NCBI RefSeq assembly: GCF_910596095.1
Contig: NC_056539.1
Location: 20,761,001 to 20,825,000, forward strand
Direction of reading: 5' to 3'
DNA from: Thunnus maccoyii
Lineage: Eukaryota > Chordata > Actinopteri > Scombriformes > Scombridae
Length of the DNA stretch: 64,000 nt
Positions 1 through 12,531 of the stretch are shown one piece after another (the first letter of the stretch is position 1; the number at the start of each line of letters is the position of its first letter). The position numbers were made by a program, and so were the translations under genes. A model generated the notes under the pieces. The model searched no databases. It saw nothing but the letters and a program-made list of their open reading frames with translations, and was not told the DNA's origin.

Positions 1-3000
1 CTGAAAGACTGCTCTGTGAACATGGACTTGGATATGGACACGCCAAGCCCTTGCCCAAGCAGTCAGAGCAAATCCCCCTCAGGAGTAAAGATGACCAGTT
101 TCGCCGAACAGAAGATGAAGAAGATCAATCCATCAGCGCCGGACTCAGGAAGAGGCAGCAGCAGCTCCCTGAAGACTACTCCAGAGGGCTCCGAGTTTGG
201 TCTCCCATTATCTGTCTCCTGGGCCCCAACCCCTGAGCACAGCCCCGTCCATCAACAAACCACACCAACCCTCACTGCTCAAGCATCACCCACACCTGTA
301 CAACTTCCACCCAATGACCCCGCTCAGGTCATGGCTACAGAGATGGTTCAGCTGAGGATGCGGCTGGAGGAGAAACGGAAAGCCATCGAAGCACAGAAGA
401 AGAAAGTGGAGGCCGCTTTTACAAGGCATCGGCAAAAGATGGGTCACTCTGCGTTTCTCAATGTGGTAAAGAGGAAAGGCGATGGGGCTGCTAGTGGAGA
501 GGAAGGAGGGAAAATTGAGGGAGAAGGCAAGGCTTTAAGCACAAGTCCTACCTTTAAATTTGGGAGGAGCAAGGCCGACACACCTGATGGGGCAGAGCAA
601 AGCAGCACAAGCTCTTGTTGGCAAAAGTCACCTGGTGGAGGAGAGGAGGGTGGGCAAAGCCCTGCTCAGCTAACCGAGGTGGATCTTTCTGAGTATACAC
701 GTTCTATTGAGAAACTCAACCATTCCTTAGCGTTCCTTCAGACTGAGATGCAGCGACTTGCTCAGCAGCAAGAAGTGATCATGGCCATGAGGGAGCAACA
801 GCATCAGCAGGCGTGGGTCATCCCTCCTCCACATACAAACCCTTCGCCACAAAAACATAGCCGAGCCGTTACTCGATCCTCAGGACCCTCTTCCCCCGCT
901 GACTCCCCTCGTTCCACCCACCGCTCTCCAACCAGCATCAAACGCAAATCTGCCTCCTTCCACTCACGCAATCCCCGCGCCACTCGACCCAGTGAGCTCA
1001 AGCTGGCCCCCTACAATCGAGTCCTAACTGCTCCGCAATCTGTCGACAGTATCCCGAGACTACGGCGGTTTTCTCCCTGCCAGCCCTTGGCAAGTTCCTT
1101 TGTTTACATGGGGGAGAAACCAGCAGCCACAAATCCAGAGACAGTAGCCTCAGATGGAGATAAAAATAAAGAGACAGATTCACTCCTTTCCCCTGAGAGG
1201 GAGCTCACCAGTATATGTGTAGCCAACTCACCCCCCAGCTCACCCAAACTACAGAGCAAAAGAGAACAAACAGAAGTAGATTCAAATGCCAAAACCCAGG
1301 AAGTCAAAGCTGACAGCCAGTCCAAGACCACTGACATGGAAACAGACAGCCAGAAAGCTGCTCAGAAGCCAAGTGTAGATATCAAACCTACAGTAGAGTC
1401 GTCATTCCCTGAGGTTCTGTCTCACCCTGTGGTAGAGACCTTTACAGTGACACCGACAGAGATCCCTCCCCAGCCAGAAGTCAAAAGCAGCTTGATTGAG
1501 GTTCCGCTGTCAGTCGTGAAGCCTCTGGAGGACCTGGCATTTGATGATGGTCTGGAGATGGAGCAAGGTACCGTGGAAGGCCAGGATGAGGAACAGAAGA
1601 TATGCCGTGGCTTCTTCTTCAAGGTAGGCTGTTGTTTCAGAAAATGTTTGTCACTTTACTACACAAAGAATAAGTGAAACTTTCATTAAATTCATTTCAC
1701 ACAAGACGTTTGCCTGAAAATGTATCTGCTGAGGTTTCTTTACCTTGAAAAGCAGTGATATTATTCTTAAAGACAGCAATTACACTTTTGAACCTGCGGC
1801 AGCCGTATTTGTTTTTCTTAGGAAACTGTCTTGTTCCTAACATGATGATGATGAAGCGCTCAGGAAACATGCTGGCTGAACATAGAATCAGCTTTCCATT
1901 TATGGTTTGTAAGATTGCTTGCTAGCTGTGGTCTGGGCTTCGATGTAGGTCATAAAACTGGAGCTGCTGTGAATAATTCAGGCACAGCTGTGGAAATGTG
2001 GGGTTGTAGAGGCATTGAATAGATTGTGAGGGTGGAGAACGAGGGATGAGCAAGGAACATTCACATTAAATAAAAGTCTAGATCAAATGGATTTGTATTG
2101 AATTAATCAGACTGGCAACAACTTAATTCAAATTAAAATTGTTCTTGCAATGGTAATATTTACAGTACATTCATACATATTCATGCAACTTACATTTTTT
2201 GCAGAGAGATATGGCCAAAACATATAAATTTATCCAGGAAAAAAAATCTTGTGGTTCTTTAGTACAACACAATAATATAGAAACTGAATAATAGAAGAGT
2301 CTAGAAAGAATACAGTGATACTTTTACAGGCCCAGAAAAAACACTCTACTACTGTGTTGCCTCTACCAGCATTTTTACCGTCCCATTTAATTATACAAAC
2401 GGGAGATGACATTACACAATAACCGCTCAAAGTTTTGGATTTTCTCATTCATTACATAAAATTAGATTAGTAAAAAGTATTTAAGGATACAATAATGCCA
2501 CTCAGCTCAGCTTCTTAATCTGTGTCACAACAGGTTTGTTAAATGAACAGCAGACACAAAACAGTAAAATACAGCAAAATGTTCGCTAAAAGTTATTGAT
2601 TTTCATTCTGTGTGAGGTGGCTGACTTTGTTTCCTAAATGTTTAAGGCGGATGGAAAGGCTGAGGAGAACATGGCTCAGAAGAGGGCAGCACTGCTGGAG
2701 AAAAGGTTGAGGAGGGAGAAGGAGAGCCAGCAGAGGAAGATGCAGCTGGAAGCTGAGCTGGAGCAAAAGAAGGAGGAAGCTCGGTATGCTCACACATCTG
2801 CAAAAGTCCATACAAAGTTTCAGAGCACACAGATATAGGAACGCCATCTATCATATATCTTTGCTGTTTTTTCTAATGTGATGAAATAATTCCACTTGTT
2901 TTGACTGCAGTTAAATGAGGTTTTTTTTTTGGAAAAACATGTAAATATCTTAAAACAAGACATACAAATTAGATAATTCCACCACTATCAGGAAAATGAC

Positions 3001-6000
3001 CCTTGACTCATGCTCTTAAATAAAGTAATTTTGTGGTAGAAGTAAGTGTAAGTGTTACTGGCATCGTGGGTATTTCCACATATCTTCCTAAAAAAAGATT
3101 TTAAAGAGGTCATGGCATGATATCTCATTGAATCTTTTGAAGTATTTCTTATCATTTCTCTTGCTGTCCTTCCATCCCTCTGTTCTGTCTCTTCAGATTA
3201 AAAGCAGAGGAGGAGCGTGTCAGGAAGGAGGAGGACAAGGCGAGAAAAGAGTTCATCAAGCAGGAGTACCTCAGGAGGAAGCAGCTGAAGCTGATGGAGG
3301 ACATGGACACCGTCATTAAACCTCGACCAGCTGGTGGGGCTAAACAGAGGCGGGGCCGACCCAAGTCTATCCATCGCGATAGCATGGACTCCCCCAAAAC
3401 CCCTGTCAGAGCTGCCACAGGTAACCATGGAGACGACCCTCACACAGAGAGGTCAAGGTCATCCCATCTGTCAAATCTGTCACACCTGCTGCCACTTTGC
3501 TTTGTGCCACTGCAACTTATCACATTCCTGACGTCTCCTCAAATAAGTTATTCTGGTTCTAATAACATCAAATTTAATTGTCTCGTTTGGTTAATTTGAG
3601 CTTTAAATTTGATGAATTAATTGAAATATTTGTATTGAGATATGCATAGATATTGGATGATATAGATTTTGGGTCATAGCGACACCACATGATCTGTCTA
3701 ATAACTAACAGGAAATAATATCAATCAATAATATTTTTTGTGTTGTATCCGAAATCTATCAACCCCAAAATATAGAGCTTGAATTTTTAACATGTTGACA
3801 TCCTGAAGGAGCAATGCAATACCACTGTGTGCATTTGTATGGATTGATGTGTACATTTTACTATGCATTTCATAAGGTGAATTAATTAATATTTATGCAT
3901 GTATTATTCATCATGTCTACATAATTTAGTGTATGATACTGAATGTGAGAGTTCTTTTTTTTTTAGTCGTAGCACCGAGACTGCATTGCTCTGTGACAGG
4001 GTTGGCACAAAACACAGTGGACAGCCTGCTCATGTTGTCATTCGTGGTGTCGGTGTAACCATGTTGTCGTGCTGTGCCCCATCTCGTTATCTCACATCCA
4101 GGTTCACGCCAACGTGTCTTTTCAGTCTCCAGCTTGTCCCTAGCTTCCCTCAACTTGGGAGACAGCGATAGTGTTCACTCTGAGAAGAGAGCGCCAAGGT
4201 GAGATTTTTATAAGTCTTTAAGTGCTGGTGTAACCTGTGTAATTAGTGGAATGTGTTTAGTAAGACATTATGAAAAAGGTCAAAGATAGAAGTCCACAAA
4301 ATCTTTTAAGTGAAAAAAAAAGCCTGCAATTATTTGGCATCTTGCTCATGTTGGGAGTAAATCAACATTTAACTTGGTTCATTTGTAATTACAGACAGAG
4401 TTACTAAGCCACAGTAAATGAACAAGAATGAACAGAAAATTAGTGCAGTACATTTCCTCTTGGGTTCAAATCGATGATGTCGCAGCAGGTGTTTTGCCTT
4501 CAACAGCTGTTGTAAAACTCCTGCTGAGATATTACTGATCAGGGTGTGACCAAACATGTAGCATGCTGGAGATGCTCATGTTTTAACACTATTAAAAGAC
4601 TGTGTGACCCCTGAGAACATTGACAACTTTTGACTAATTTTGTGTCTTTAACATTTCATTGTTCATGTGCTATAATCCTTATACTTTCTTACATTTTTGT
4701 CTTTTAAAAGCCAAACTGTCCAGACTAACTCCAGTCAACAGTTCTAACATTTTGTCCTGTATTCTTCCTATTTTCCTTCTTTTACTACTTTCTTTCCTGT
4801 TGTTTCACACATGTCAGAAGTGCTAGTTTAGCCGCTGGCAGTCTCTTCTACTTTCTGAGCTCTCCTAAACTGAGAAGGAGAAGGTTAGTTTCTGCTTGGC
4901 AGTAAAATCTTAAGGCGCTTCATGCTGTTCCAGGCACAATCCTGCACTGAAACCCTGTCCCCACACTGGGTTTTATTATGGATTGATCAAGCACTTAAAG
5001 GAGAAACAACACATTTTTTCTTTTGTTTCTAAAGACGCTCAAGACTAACTTGAGAGTACTAGTCTAATGCTACGCTTTTAGCAGCATCACCATCACCAAA
5101 CAATTTATTTTTCCACTAACCCTCATGCTGTGTCTTCCTCACCAATTCTCTTCACCAACACTCCTGATCTGGCTTTTTTACACCCAGTAGAACATCACAG
5201 TGAATGAATAAGCTTTGTTCAGAGCAATTCTGTAGAGTACATCCTGCATACTATAAAACAACCATCTTAATAAGTCATTTAACCCTACATTGTGTCTTCA
5301 AATCTGCCCATAACATAAGTGACATCTTGAAACAAGTAGAGATATCCATCTTATTCAAGATACTAGTTACTTGGTGTCAGTTGTTCTCAAAACATGTGAA
5401 GATACATTGGATCCATATTTGATTTTCATATCTTGTTGCCAGATTTGAGCCTTTTTGGAGCAATAAAAAGAATGCTTAAGTGACTTGTTAATTCGGAGAG
5501 TTTTGCACATGTACAAAATGCACTACAAGTACATTTGAGCAAAATTTGGCTTTAGTTGCTCTTACAGTACATTTTCCCTGCTCATCCACTTTTCACATAT
5601 TTTTTTAGGTGAAAAAGTTTGTTTTGCAAATGCATTACACTGTAATTACTGTGGAATAAGGAGTATTATAAATATTATTGTTTATTACAGCACCAAAGTA
5701 TACCAGTTACACATAAAGTAGTACCAGTCCAAAGAGCAACTAAATGCCAAGTGCTGCACTATAATTTATTGACCTATTTATCGACCCTAAATGCACCAGA
5801 CTGCTTCACATCACTGCACTCACTGCCTGTGCTTGCAAGCTTTGCTGCTTTACTACTTACTGCAAGGATGTAGTATGACAAGCCCACTTAAAATCCTTGC
5901 TGTTGATGATCACATGAATTATTTGAGTGTGCTTTGTACTGTGTGCTGAAATAGTGCGCACACTTTCCTCCAAAAGTAACTGATAAATCTATGCAAACAA

Positions 6001-8176
6001 GATGTAGACAGAGTGGGGAAAATGACACCAGCCACCTTGCAATGGCTGCTAGGATACATTTTTGAAGATGGCTCTGTATTTCAAAATATCTAGTTGGCTT
6101 GTATATTAGTACAGTAGTTTATTGCCCTGCTTACAGTATAATTTGCTGAATTTGAAGGAGCAGCACCAATGCACATGGGTGATGTAATACTCTATATGTG
6201 TGTCCATGTGTGTATTTTCTAGGCCAGATTCTGCAGATGGCTTCCTGTCCCCAAGTCGCTCCAGCAGCAGGAATGGAGAAAAGGACTGGGAAAACGGATC
6301 CACAACCTCCTCCGTTACATCCAACACAGAGTACACTGGTAGGTCAGCTCAATACATCTCCTCTATGGTAGTGATTTGTATTTGTTAAACTAGCAGACAT
6401 TATACTATTATAAAGATGCTAAAAGCTAACATTAACTAATGTTAGGGAATAACATGATAGACCTTAAGTTCTTATTTTACGTTGAGTTTAATTAAGATCT
6501 TCTTCTGTAATTTTTGTCTCTAGCTCAGCTGATATTGTAATACTGTAGGACTGTTTAGATTTTTATCTTTTTAACATTGTATTTTGTTTTTTGTCCAAAG
6601 TTGAGTTATCCTTTTTCCTCACTGTCTTCATGGTGGGATTGAATTGTTTCCTGCTGTGTGAGCAATTATTTCTCCTTTGAATGCTGCATCAAATTACTTT
6701 GATAGACTACTTAATAACATATGAATACGCTACCAGTAGACCATCTTCATAAATGATTTATCAAAAGTAAGATTAAAAATAGGATGGGAAGTATTTTCTT
6801 TGACACGAGTGGAGTGGTTGCTATGACAACAGTCCCGTCCTGATGATCTCTCCTCTGTGCTCATTCAGGACCGAAGTTGTACAAGGAGCCCAGTGCCAAA
6901 TCTAACAAGCACATCATCCAGAACGCCCTCTCCCACTGCTGCCTCGCTGGCAAGGTTAATGAGGGGCAAAAGAACAAGATCCTGGAGGTAACAACATTTT
7001 TGTCTTGGTTAATTCACTGGAGGGATGAGGGATGTCTTTACTGATGGGGCATACCATATACCTTCAACATCATGGCTTTATGTCTGACATGGAATCTCTT
7101 CCTACCTCTCCTATTGTTTTTTTATTGGTTTAAAATACAGGTACAGTACATAGACCTCCAAAAAAGCATATATGAGGTTAATTTCATTCCTTATTATTTT
7201 GAGGACAAAAATCATAGAGCATGAGTAGGACAGCAGTAGTCCAAAAAAACACCAAAAAAATCTCAATAGTATGGCCTTAATTATTTTTTTTTTCTTATGC
7301 GAATGCATTTCTGCAAAAAAGACTTCATCTCAGCACATTAAGAGTGGCATTATTAAATCAAAAGTCAACAAACTTTCTTTTTGAATAATAATACATGATC
7401 TGATAAGCCGAATAATACACAATCATAAGATTTCTTTTCATTGCTATGCCGATGATGCGCAACTTTATCTGTCTATAAAACCAGGAGCCACCAGCAGTCT
7501 GACTTCCTTTAAGAAGTGTCTAACGGATATCAAATGTTGGATGTCTAATAACTTCCTCCAAATCAATGAAGAGAAATCTGAAATCATCCTATTCAGGTCA
7601 TTAAACACATTAGATTTTAATGATACATTTGTGAATCTGGCCACCTCTGTCAAGCCTAGTGCCAGAAATTTAGAGTGATCATTGATTCCATTGATTATCA
7701 TGTCAATAAGGTAATTCAGTCCTGTTTTTATCAACTTTGAATTGTTTCAAAAAATCAGATCATTTCTATCATTCTCTGACTTGGAGAAAGTTATTCATGC
7801 TTTAACTTTCTCAAGAATTGATTATTGTAATATCCATATCCAATGAGATTTTCTCCCTTCACTTTAACAGGAAATGGAGAAGTCAGAAGCCAACAACTTC
7901 TTGGTTTTGTTCAGAGATACCGGCTGCCAGTTCCGCTCGCTCTACACTTACTGCCCTGAGACAGAGGAGATCAACAAGCTGGCAGGCATTGGCCCCAAGA
8001 GCATCACACGTAAGATGATCGACGGCCTCTACAAGTACAACTCGGACAAGAAGCAGTTCAGTCAGATACCAGCGAAGACCATGTCGGCCAGCGTGGACGC
8101 AGTGACGATCCATAGCCATCTCTGGCAAACCAAGAAGCCAGCCACCCCTAAAAAAGTAGTGCCTGCCCAGTCATAA
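1..8176 (+). CDS. camsap1: CAMSAP1 (calmodulin-regulated spectrin-associated protein 1), 3' part
   Basis: Coding exons: 1-1623 (open at the left edge), 2647-2783, 3197-3420, 4126-4198, 6223-6338, 6869-6987, 7871-8176 (TAA). All junctions are GT/AG and phases agree, giving 865 visible C-terminal residues. CAMSAPs bind and stabilise free microtubule minus ends. The large first exon holds the Ser/Pro-rich linker and coiled coils (about 331-480 and 691-810). Exons 2-3 encode a Lys/Arg/Glu-rich helix (AEEERVRKEEDKARKEF). The last two exons encode the CKK domain (KLYKEPSAKSNK, CCLAGKVNEGQ, LFRDTGCQFRSLYTYCPETE, IPAKTMSASVDAVTIHSHLW). The segments RGFFFK, LMEDMDTVIKPRP and LYTYCPETEEINKL match CAMSAP1 as I remember it rather than CAMSAP2 or CAMSAP3. 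The N-terminal calponin-homology region lies left of the window. Whether this is the teleost a or b copy cannot be told. Confidence 0.95.
4818..4883 (+). CDS. camsap1: candidate 66-nt cassette exon of camsap1
   Basis: This lies in the intron between the exons at 4126-4198 and 6223-6338. It has a long pyrimidine tract (about 4760-4810), acceptor ...atgtcag and donor AAG|GTTAGT. The upstream exon leaves two bases (ag). Joined in that phase the 66 nt are open and encode SASLAAGSLFYFLSSPKLRR followed by more Arg. The length is a multiple of three and the exon again leaves 'ag', so skipping or inclusion both keep the frame into RPDSADGFLSPS. This is inferred from splice signals and phase only; there is no transcript evidence here. 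Confidence 0.6.
7437..7855 (+). mobile_element. L2/Rex-type LINE reverse-transcriptase remnant
   Basis: Plus-strand reading gives the RT motif YADDAQLYLS, then DIKCWMSNNFLQINEEKSE. After frame breaks it continues with RSFLSFSDLEKVIHALTFSR and IDYCN. This is the order found in the C-terminal half of L2/CR1-clade reverse transcriptases. Stops and frame shifts show a dead fragment. It lies in the last camsap1 intron, same strand, and ends about 15 nt before the acceptor of the final CKK exon at 7871. Confidence 0.75.
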
Positions 8177-10310
8177 TGGAACTTGATACTCCAAACATCA
8201 CCATCCCCCACCCCTCTAATGGAACACACCCATTTCAATTTGCACTTCACTGTATATATCCATGAAGATTCAAACACCTGCAATGCCAGTTAGATGAATG
8301 CATATTTGTCTTTTTTTGTTGTTTGTTTTTCCTCTCATCGCATTCCTGTCCATGTTTTTCCTACTTACTCTGGACTGGACAAGATAGGACTCAAAGATTA
8401 TGAACAACTGGAATGTATGCCACTGTTGAAAAATTATGTAAATGCTTATCACTTATGTGTTTTGTAGAGATTACCATGTTTGAGTCAGTTTATGAAGGCA
8501 TGTGTGAGTGTTGTTTTTGTTTCCTATGTGCCAAACGTCAAAAAAGAGACAGTATGAATGCTAGGACATTTTACTCAGTACACTGAAGCACTGAATGTTT
8601 ATAATTCATGTACAGATTGATTTTAGTTTGCATTTTCCTGTTGATGTGTGGCCTTATGTGCGTTTTGTTTTAGCGTGTGATTGCAATGAGTTGATTGTAA
8701 AGCAGCGTATACGGAGGCTTTTTTTTTTGTATTTGGAAGAACACTTTTTTTCTTCATCTCTGTGGGTAAAACAGTTTGTATATTAAGGTATGTAAAACTA
8801 CAAAGGGCCAAAAAACTAATTGCATACAGCTAGTGTTAGCCACACAGTACATGTGTGTTCAACTCGACAAAGCCAAGCGGTTTCAGCTTTTTCAGAACCC
8901 TTTTTGAGAAAGTGATTTGTAAAGAATGCAGGACGTTACTCTAGATCACTGGTTCTCAACCTGTGGGTCAGGAAAACTGTAGAGAATCTGAGCTATAATG
9001 TATGATGTGTGAACAAGATATTTCTAAAATACAAATATGCTGTCATGTTTGTCATTGTGATAAATTCCTTTTTCTTGTGATATACATAAGTAGTTGCAAC
9101 CTCAAGACTTATTCCAATAATTAAATGAAAATAATGGACAATGAAAATAAAAGTCATTCCTGTGTGGTCAGAGTTAAACCTGTTTGTTTACAAGTATGAA
9201 TCGCTTCAGTTTTGGCTGTTGATAGCCAAAAAGGTTGAGAACCAGTGTTGTAGATTCCTTTGCTGCTGGTTCACAGCAGGTTTGTGAACAATAAAACAGC
9301 TCAGTATTATTTCTGTTTCATTTTGAATTGCTGCCTACTGCACTATGTAGGGTATTTGCAGTATATAATAATGTATAATCACGCTCTCACCCACCACTAT
9401 CAGGAATATGACTGAAATCATATGAAGACATAATGACACCTAAGAAGTATTTCTATTTATGTCAGTATCAGGATTTAAAATCTGTGTATTAGTACTTTCT
9501 TGACAATTTTAGATTAACACTCATCTTAACAATGTCAGAACTCACAAAACTGTAATGTGCTTTTGGTAAAAGCGTCCACCAAGCACCAAATGTAAACATA
9601 GTGCACATGCAAAGTTTAGATTCCCAATAGGCTAAAAATCTCATGGTTGCATCTCAGCAAGTATTGCTATTATAACTAAACATTATCTGAAGAGCGTGTG
9701 TTAGTAGCCCTTAAATGCAACATGTCCTACATAGGCCAGAAATTATTTTGTTAGATTTCCTTTTTTTTTAACTTTAAGGAACATTCATTTTGCAAAATAA
9801 TGCATGGCAGAACGAGGAAGATCCTTGTTGCTGCATACGGGTAGAGACTCACCACAGGGTTTCATTGGTGTCAGTATCATATTCCTTTTGCCACCGGATG
9901 TCTGAGTAAGACCATTTGCAGGTTCTCCAACAAAAACAAATCTGCTAACATGGTGCTTTGTTGTCAACTAGGGGGATAATTTAAGACCAAAAGAGAGCAT
10001 GTACATGTCTTTGAAAATGTAATCTAGTATGACAGAGTAAATAAGTGTTTCTCTGTTGTTTATTGAAAAGGATCTGACCACAGAAAGCTCTGTCTGCCTG
10101 CTTTTGGCTGTTTAAGGCCAAGGTAAATGATTATTTAAACTGTAATGATATTGTACAGTGTGTTCATGTGAGCTCATACCTATTCACTATGATGACCTTG
10201 TTTTGTTTGTCAGACGCTGTGCTGTCATTCAACATATTGCTGAACATGTAGTTTCATTTTTGTTTCTTTTTTTTTTTCTTTTTTGCATTTAATAAAACTA
10301 AGCATGGCCT
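8177..10310 (+). other. camsap1: camsap1 3' UTR and downstream flank
   Basis: After the TAA at 8174-8176 there is no coding signal. AATAAA-type polyadenylation signals lie at 9290-9295 and 10291-10296, so the 3' UTR is about 1.1 or 2.1 kb. A hAT-like MITE sits at 8947-9247, just upstream of the first signal. Which signal is used cannot be decided from sequence. Confidence 0.55.
8947..9247 (+). mobile_element. hAT-like non-autonomous element (MITE), about 301 bp
   Basis: The ends are perfect inverted repeats of 15 nt: cactggttctcaacc on the left and ggttgagaaccagtg on the right. The flanking 8-mers are ctctagat (8939-8946) and ttgtagat (9248-9255), matching at 6 of 8 positions as an old hAT 8-bp target duplication would. 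There is no transposase inside. The orientation is arbitrary. Confidence 0.75.
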
Positions 10311-12124
10311 CAGCATTTATGTGGTGTTGATTGTGAAAACACGTCCTTATTTAAGAGTGGGAAAGGATATGTCAACAAGGAGAGACCATCTGTAAGAAAG
10401 AAGAAGAGGTAATAATATTTATGTTCTTTATATAGTTTTGATTCATAGAAATTATTGAGGAAATATAAGGATGATCATGGCAGTTGACATGATTATGAAT
10501 TGATTTTAATTGTTATGGGGTGGCACATGAACCTTTAACCCTGCAACATCTTCTAGAAATATTAGTCTTATTTATTTATATCTGTAATTATTCTTTTTAC
10601 CAGTTCACAGTAGACATATTGGTAGTCAATTAATATCATGGCTTTTGTGTGAGACGGGTAAATAAAAAATGCCCTTATTGAGATCAAGAAAATTGCAAGA
10701 AACCCAGCACTTATTTTGGCAAAGCAATCTCTAAGAGTAATGACTTGAGGCTATTTATATCACAATTATGTACAATTATGCAACATCCACATAAAAATGA
10801 TACTATATCCTAACAACAGAGCAGGACCCAAAATTGACCCTTGTGGTACACCACGGTTGAAGTTAGCAGATATGAACCTACCTACTGCAAGGTAAACTGA
10901 TCAGAAAGATCTAAAATTGTTAATGACTGGACCAGTTATATCAGGGTACAGTAGTTCATGACATGATCAAGTAAACTACTGACATCCAGAGTGACTATAT
11001 CACTGCATTGTTGTTGGACTAAAATGGTAAGCTCGCCCCTGGCAATAAGCTTTACAATGATCAACACTTTCTATGATAAATTGTAGAGGTGTCAATCCAC
11101 TCAAACTCAGTAACTATGTATTTTCACCAGTAGCCTACCAATCAGGCAAAACTGGCCAGTTCCAACAGTACTCTTTGGTTTCTGGAGGTCGGGGCAAATG
11201 AGCATCTATGTATGCGGTGTGCAGTTTTCAATTGGAATTTGGAGGCAACTGTATACACAACAGTAAGGCCCCTTTTTCACAGCAGACATGTTGTTTTGTT
11301 ATAGTATGATAACCACAGACATTATAACATTAATTATGGCTTGTTTCTATTGTGTCCCAGTAACTGAACACACTGACCAGAATTCATAAATCAAAAAATT
11401 AACCACTGTCATGTCTGAAGAGAAAACAGAATACACAGTTTTTGTTTTTGTTTTCTTTATTGTTGTTTATTCAGTTATTTTAAAGAATATATTTACTAAT
11501 GGTGCAAACACAACTGAAGTTATATAGCCTACCACCTTTTTAATTTCCCACTATCAGTTGAAGTTGCCATTGCTATGCTATAAGAGTATGGGATTAGATT
11601 TGTGTCATAATAATTGAACAAAATCTGCCAGGCATCAGACAAAAAATAATTGAAAATGAATAAAAAATAAATTGAAAGCAAAAAAAAAATGACCTCAAAG
11701 GCAAAACTTACAATAAAACTTTTGTGGTCACTTTTTTTCAGTTTTGCTGTGTAATTTTTCAGTTTCAGTTCTGACACAAAGGGCACGTGGGCGGGTGTTA
11801 CAGGGCTGCGGCTCATTAGCCAATTACTTTTGAAGGGGACATATCAGACCATTGAAACTGAAAAATTCTGAACTGAAACTGAAAAGTTTAACAGTGAAAC
11901 TCAAAAATTAAGCTGCGTGACGACAAAAGAGTTACCTGTCAATGAAAGAAAAGTGAAGAATATTGCAATCAAATATTTCACTCTTGAATAGTTTTATCAA
12001 AAGTTTTGCATTATTTTTCACTTTCATTCCTTTTTTTTTTTCTTTCTTTTTTTTTTTTTGTTTGTTTTGATTCTTAGGAGATTTTTTTTCAATTAATAAT
12101 TATGACCCACATTTTATCCCATAT
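10311..12124. other. intergenic region between camsap1 and wdr47
   Basis: No supported gene. It is AT-rich with homopolymer runs (around 11680 and 12030-12060) and holds a foldback element at about 11731-11912. The stretch near 10820-10860 (acccttgtggtacacc) looks like repeat-derived sequence but I cannot assign a family. Confidence 0.5.
11731..11912. repeat. foldback (inverted-repeat) element upstream of wdr47
   Basis: The arm at about 11731-11774 contains atttttcagtttcagttc. The arm at about 11866-11912 contains its reverse complement with few mismatches (gaactgaaactgaaaagt). Roughly 45-nt arms flank about 90 nt that include cacgtgggcggg. It looks like a short MITE or decayed palindromic element; the family is unknown and no target duplication was recognised. 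Confidence 0.5.
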
Positions 12125-12420
12125 AGGTGTGACCACCGGGCGTCATCATCGCTACAGTTGATTGGTGGTTTGCGGCTGCGTCCGCATGGCAACCGTGAGC
12201 TGTGTACAAGAAATGAGATAGAAGGGAGCTTTCTGGAAACGTTGAACGGGATCACAACAGCTAATACAGCTTCCTCCCCTCCCCTCCGTAGACAAGGTTA
12301 CATTTGGAGATCGCAGACGGCGTGGAGCGGCTTTAATGCGGCGTGTTGTTGGCGCAGACTGACAGGTCAGGAGTTGGCATGCATTCACGGTGGCGTGTTA
12401 GCGTCACACAATGTGGTGTT
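12125..12420 (+). promoter_or_regulatory. wdr47: probable wdr47 promoter and 5' non-coding exon region
   Basis: This is a local island of CpG-rich sequence in otherwise AT-rich DNA, 1.5-1.8 kb upstream of the wdr47 start codon. It carries an inverted CCAAT box (ATTGG, 12161-12165), a half CRE (CGTCA, 12141-12145) and GGCAAC (12188-12193), the half-site of an RFX X-box. No TATA box is evident, as expected for a broadly expressed gene. The exact start site and the first donor are not determined (candidates near 12295 and 12365). Confidence 0.5.
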
Positions 12421-12499
12421 GCACGATATCCTTCATATTGGAGAGAAAATTAATGACATCGTTGGCTGTTGTCCTGCATGTGTGTCCACATTGAGCTGC

Positions 12500-12528
<29 letters not shown>
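12500..12528. repeat. (TG)n microsatellite
   Basis: Fourteen TG units just downstream of the proposed wdr47 promoter. Confidence 0.95.
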
Positions 12529-12531
<3 letters not shown>

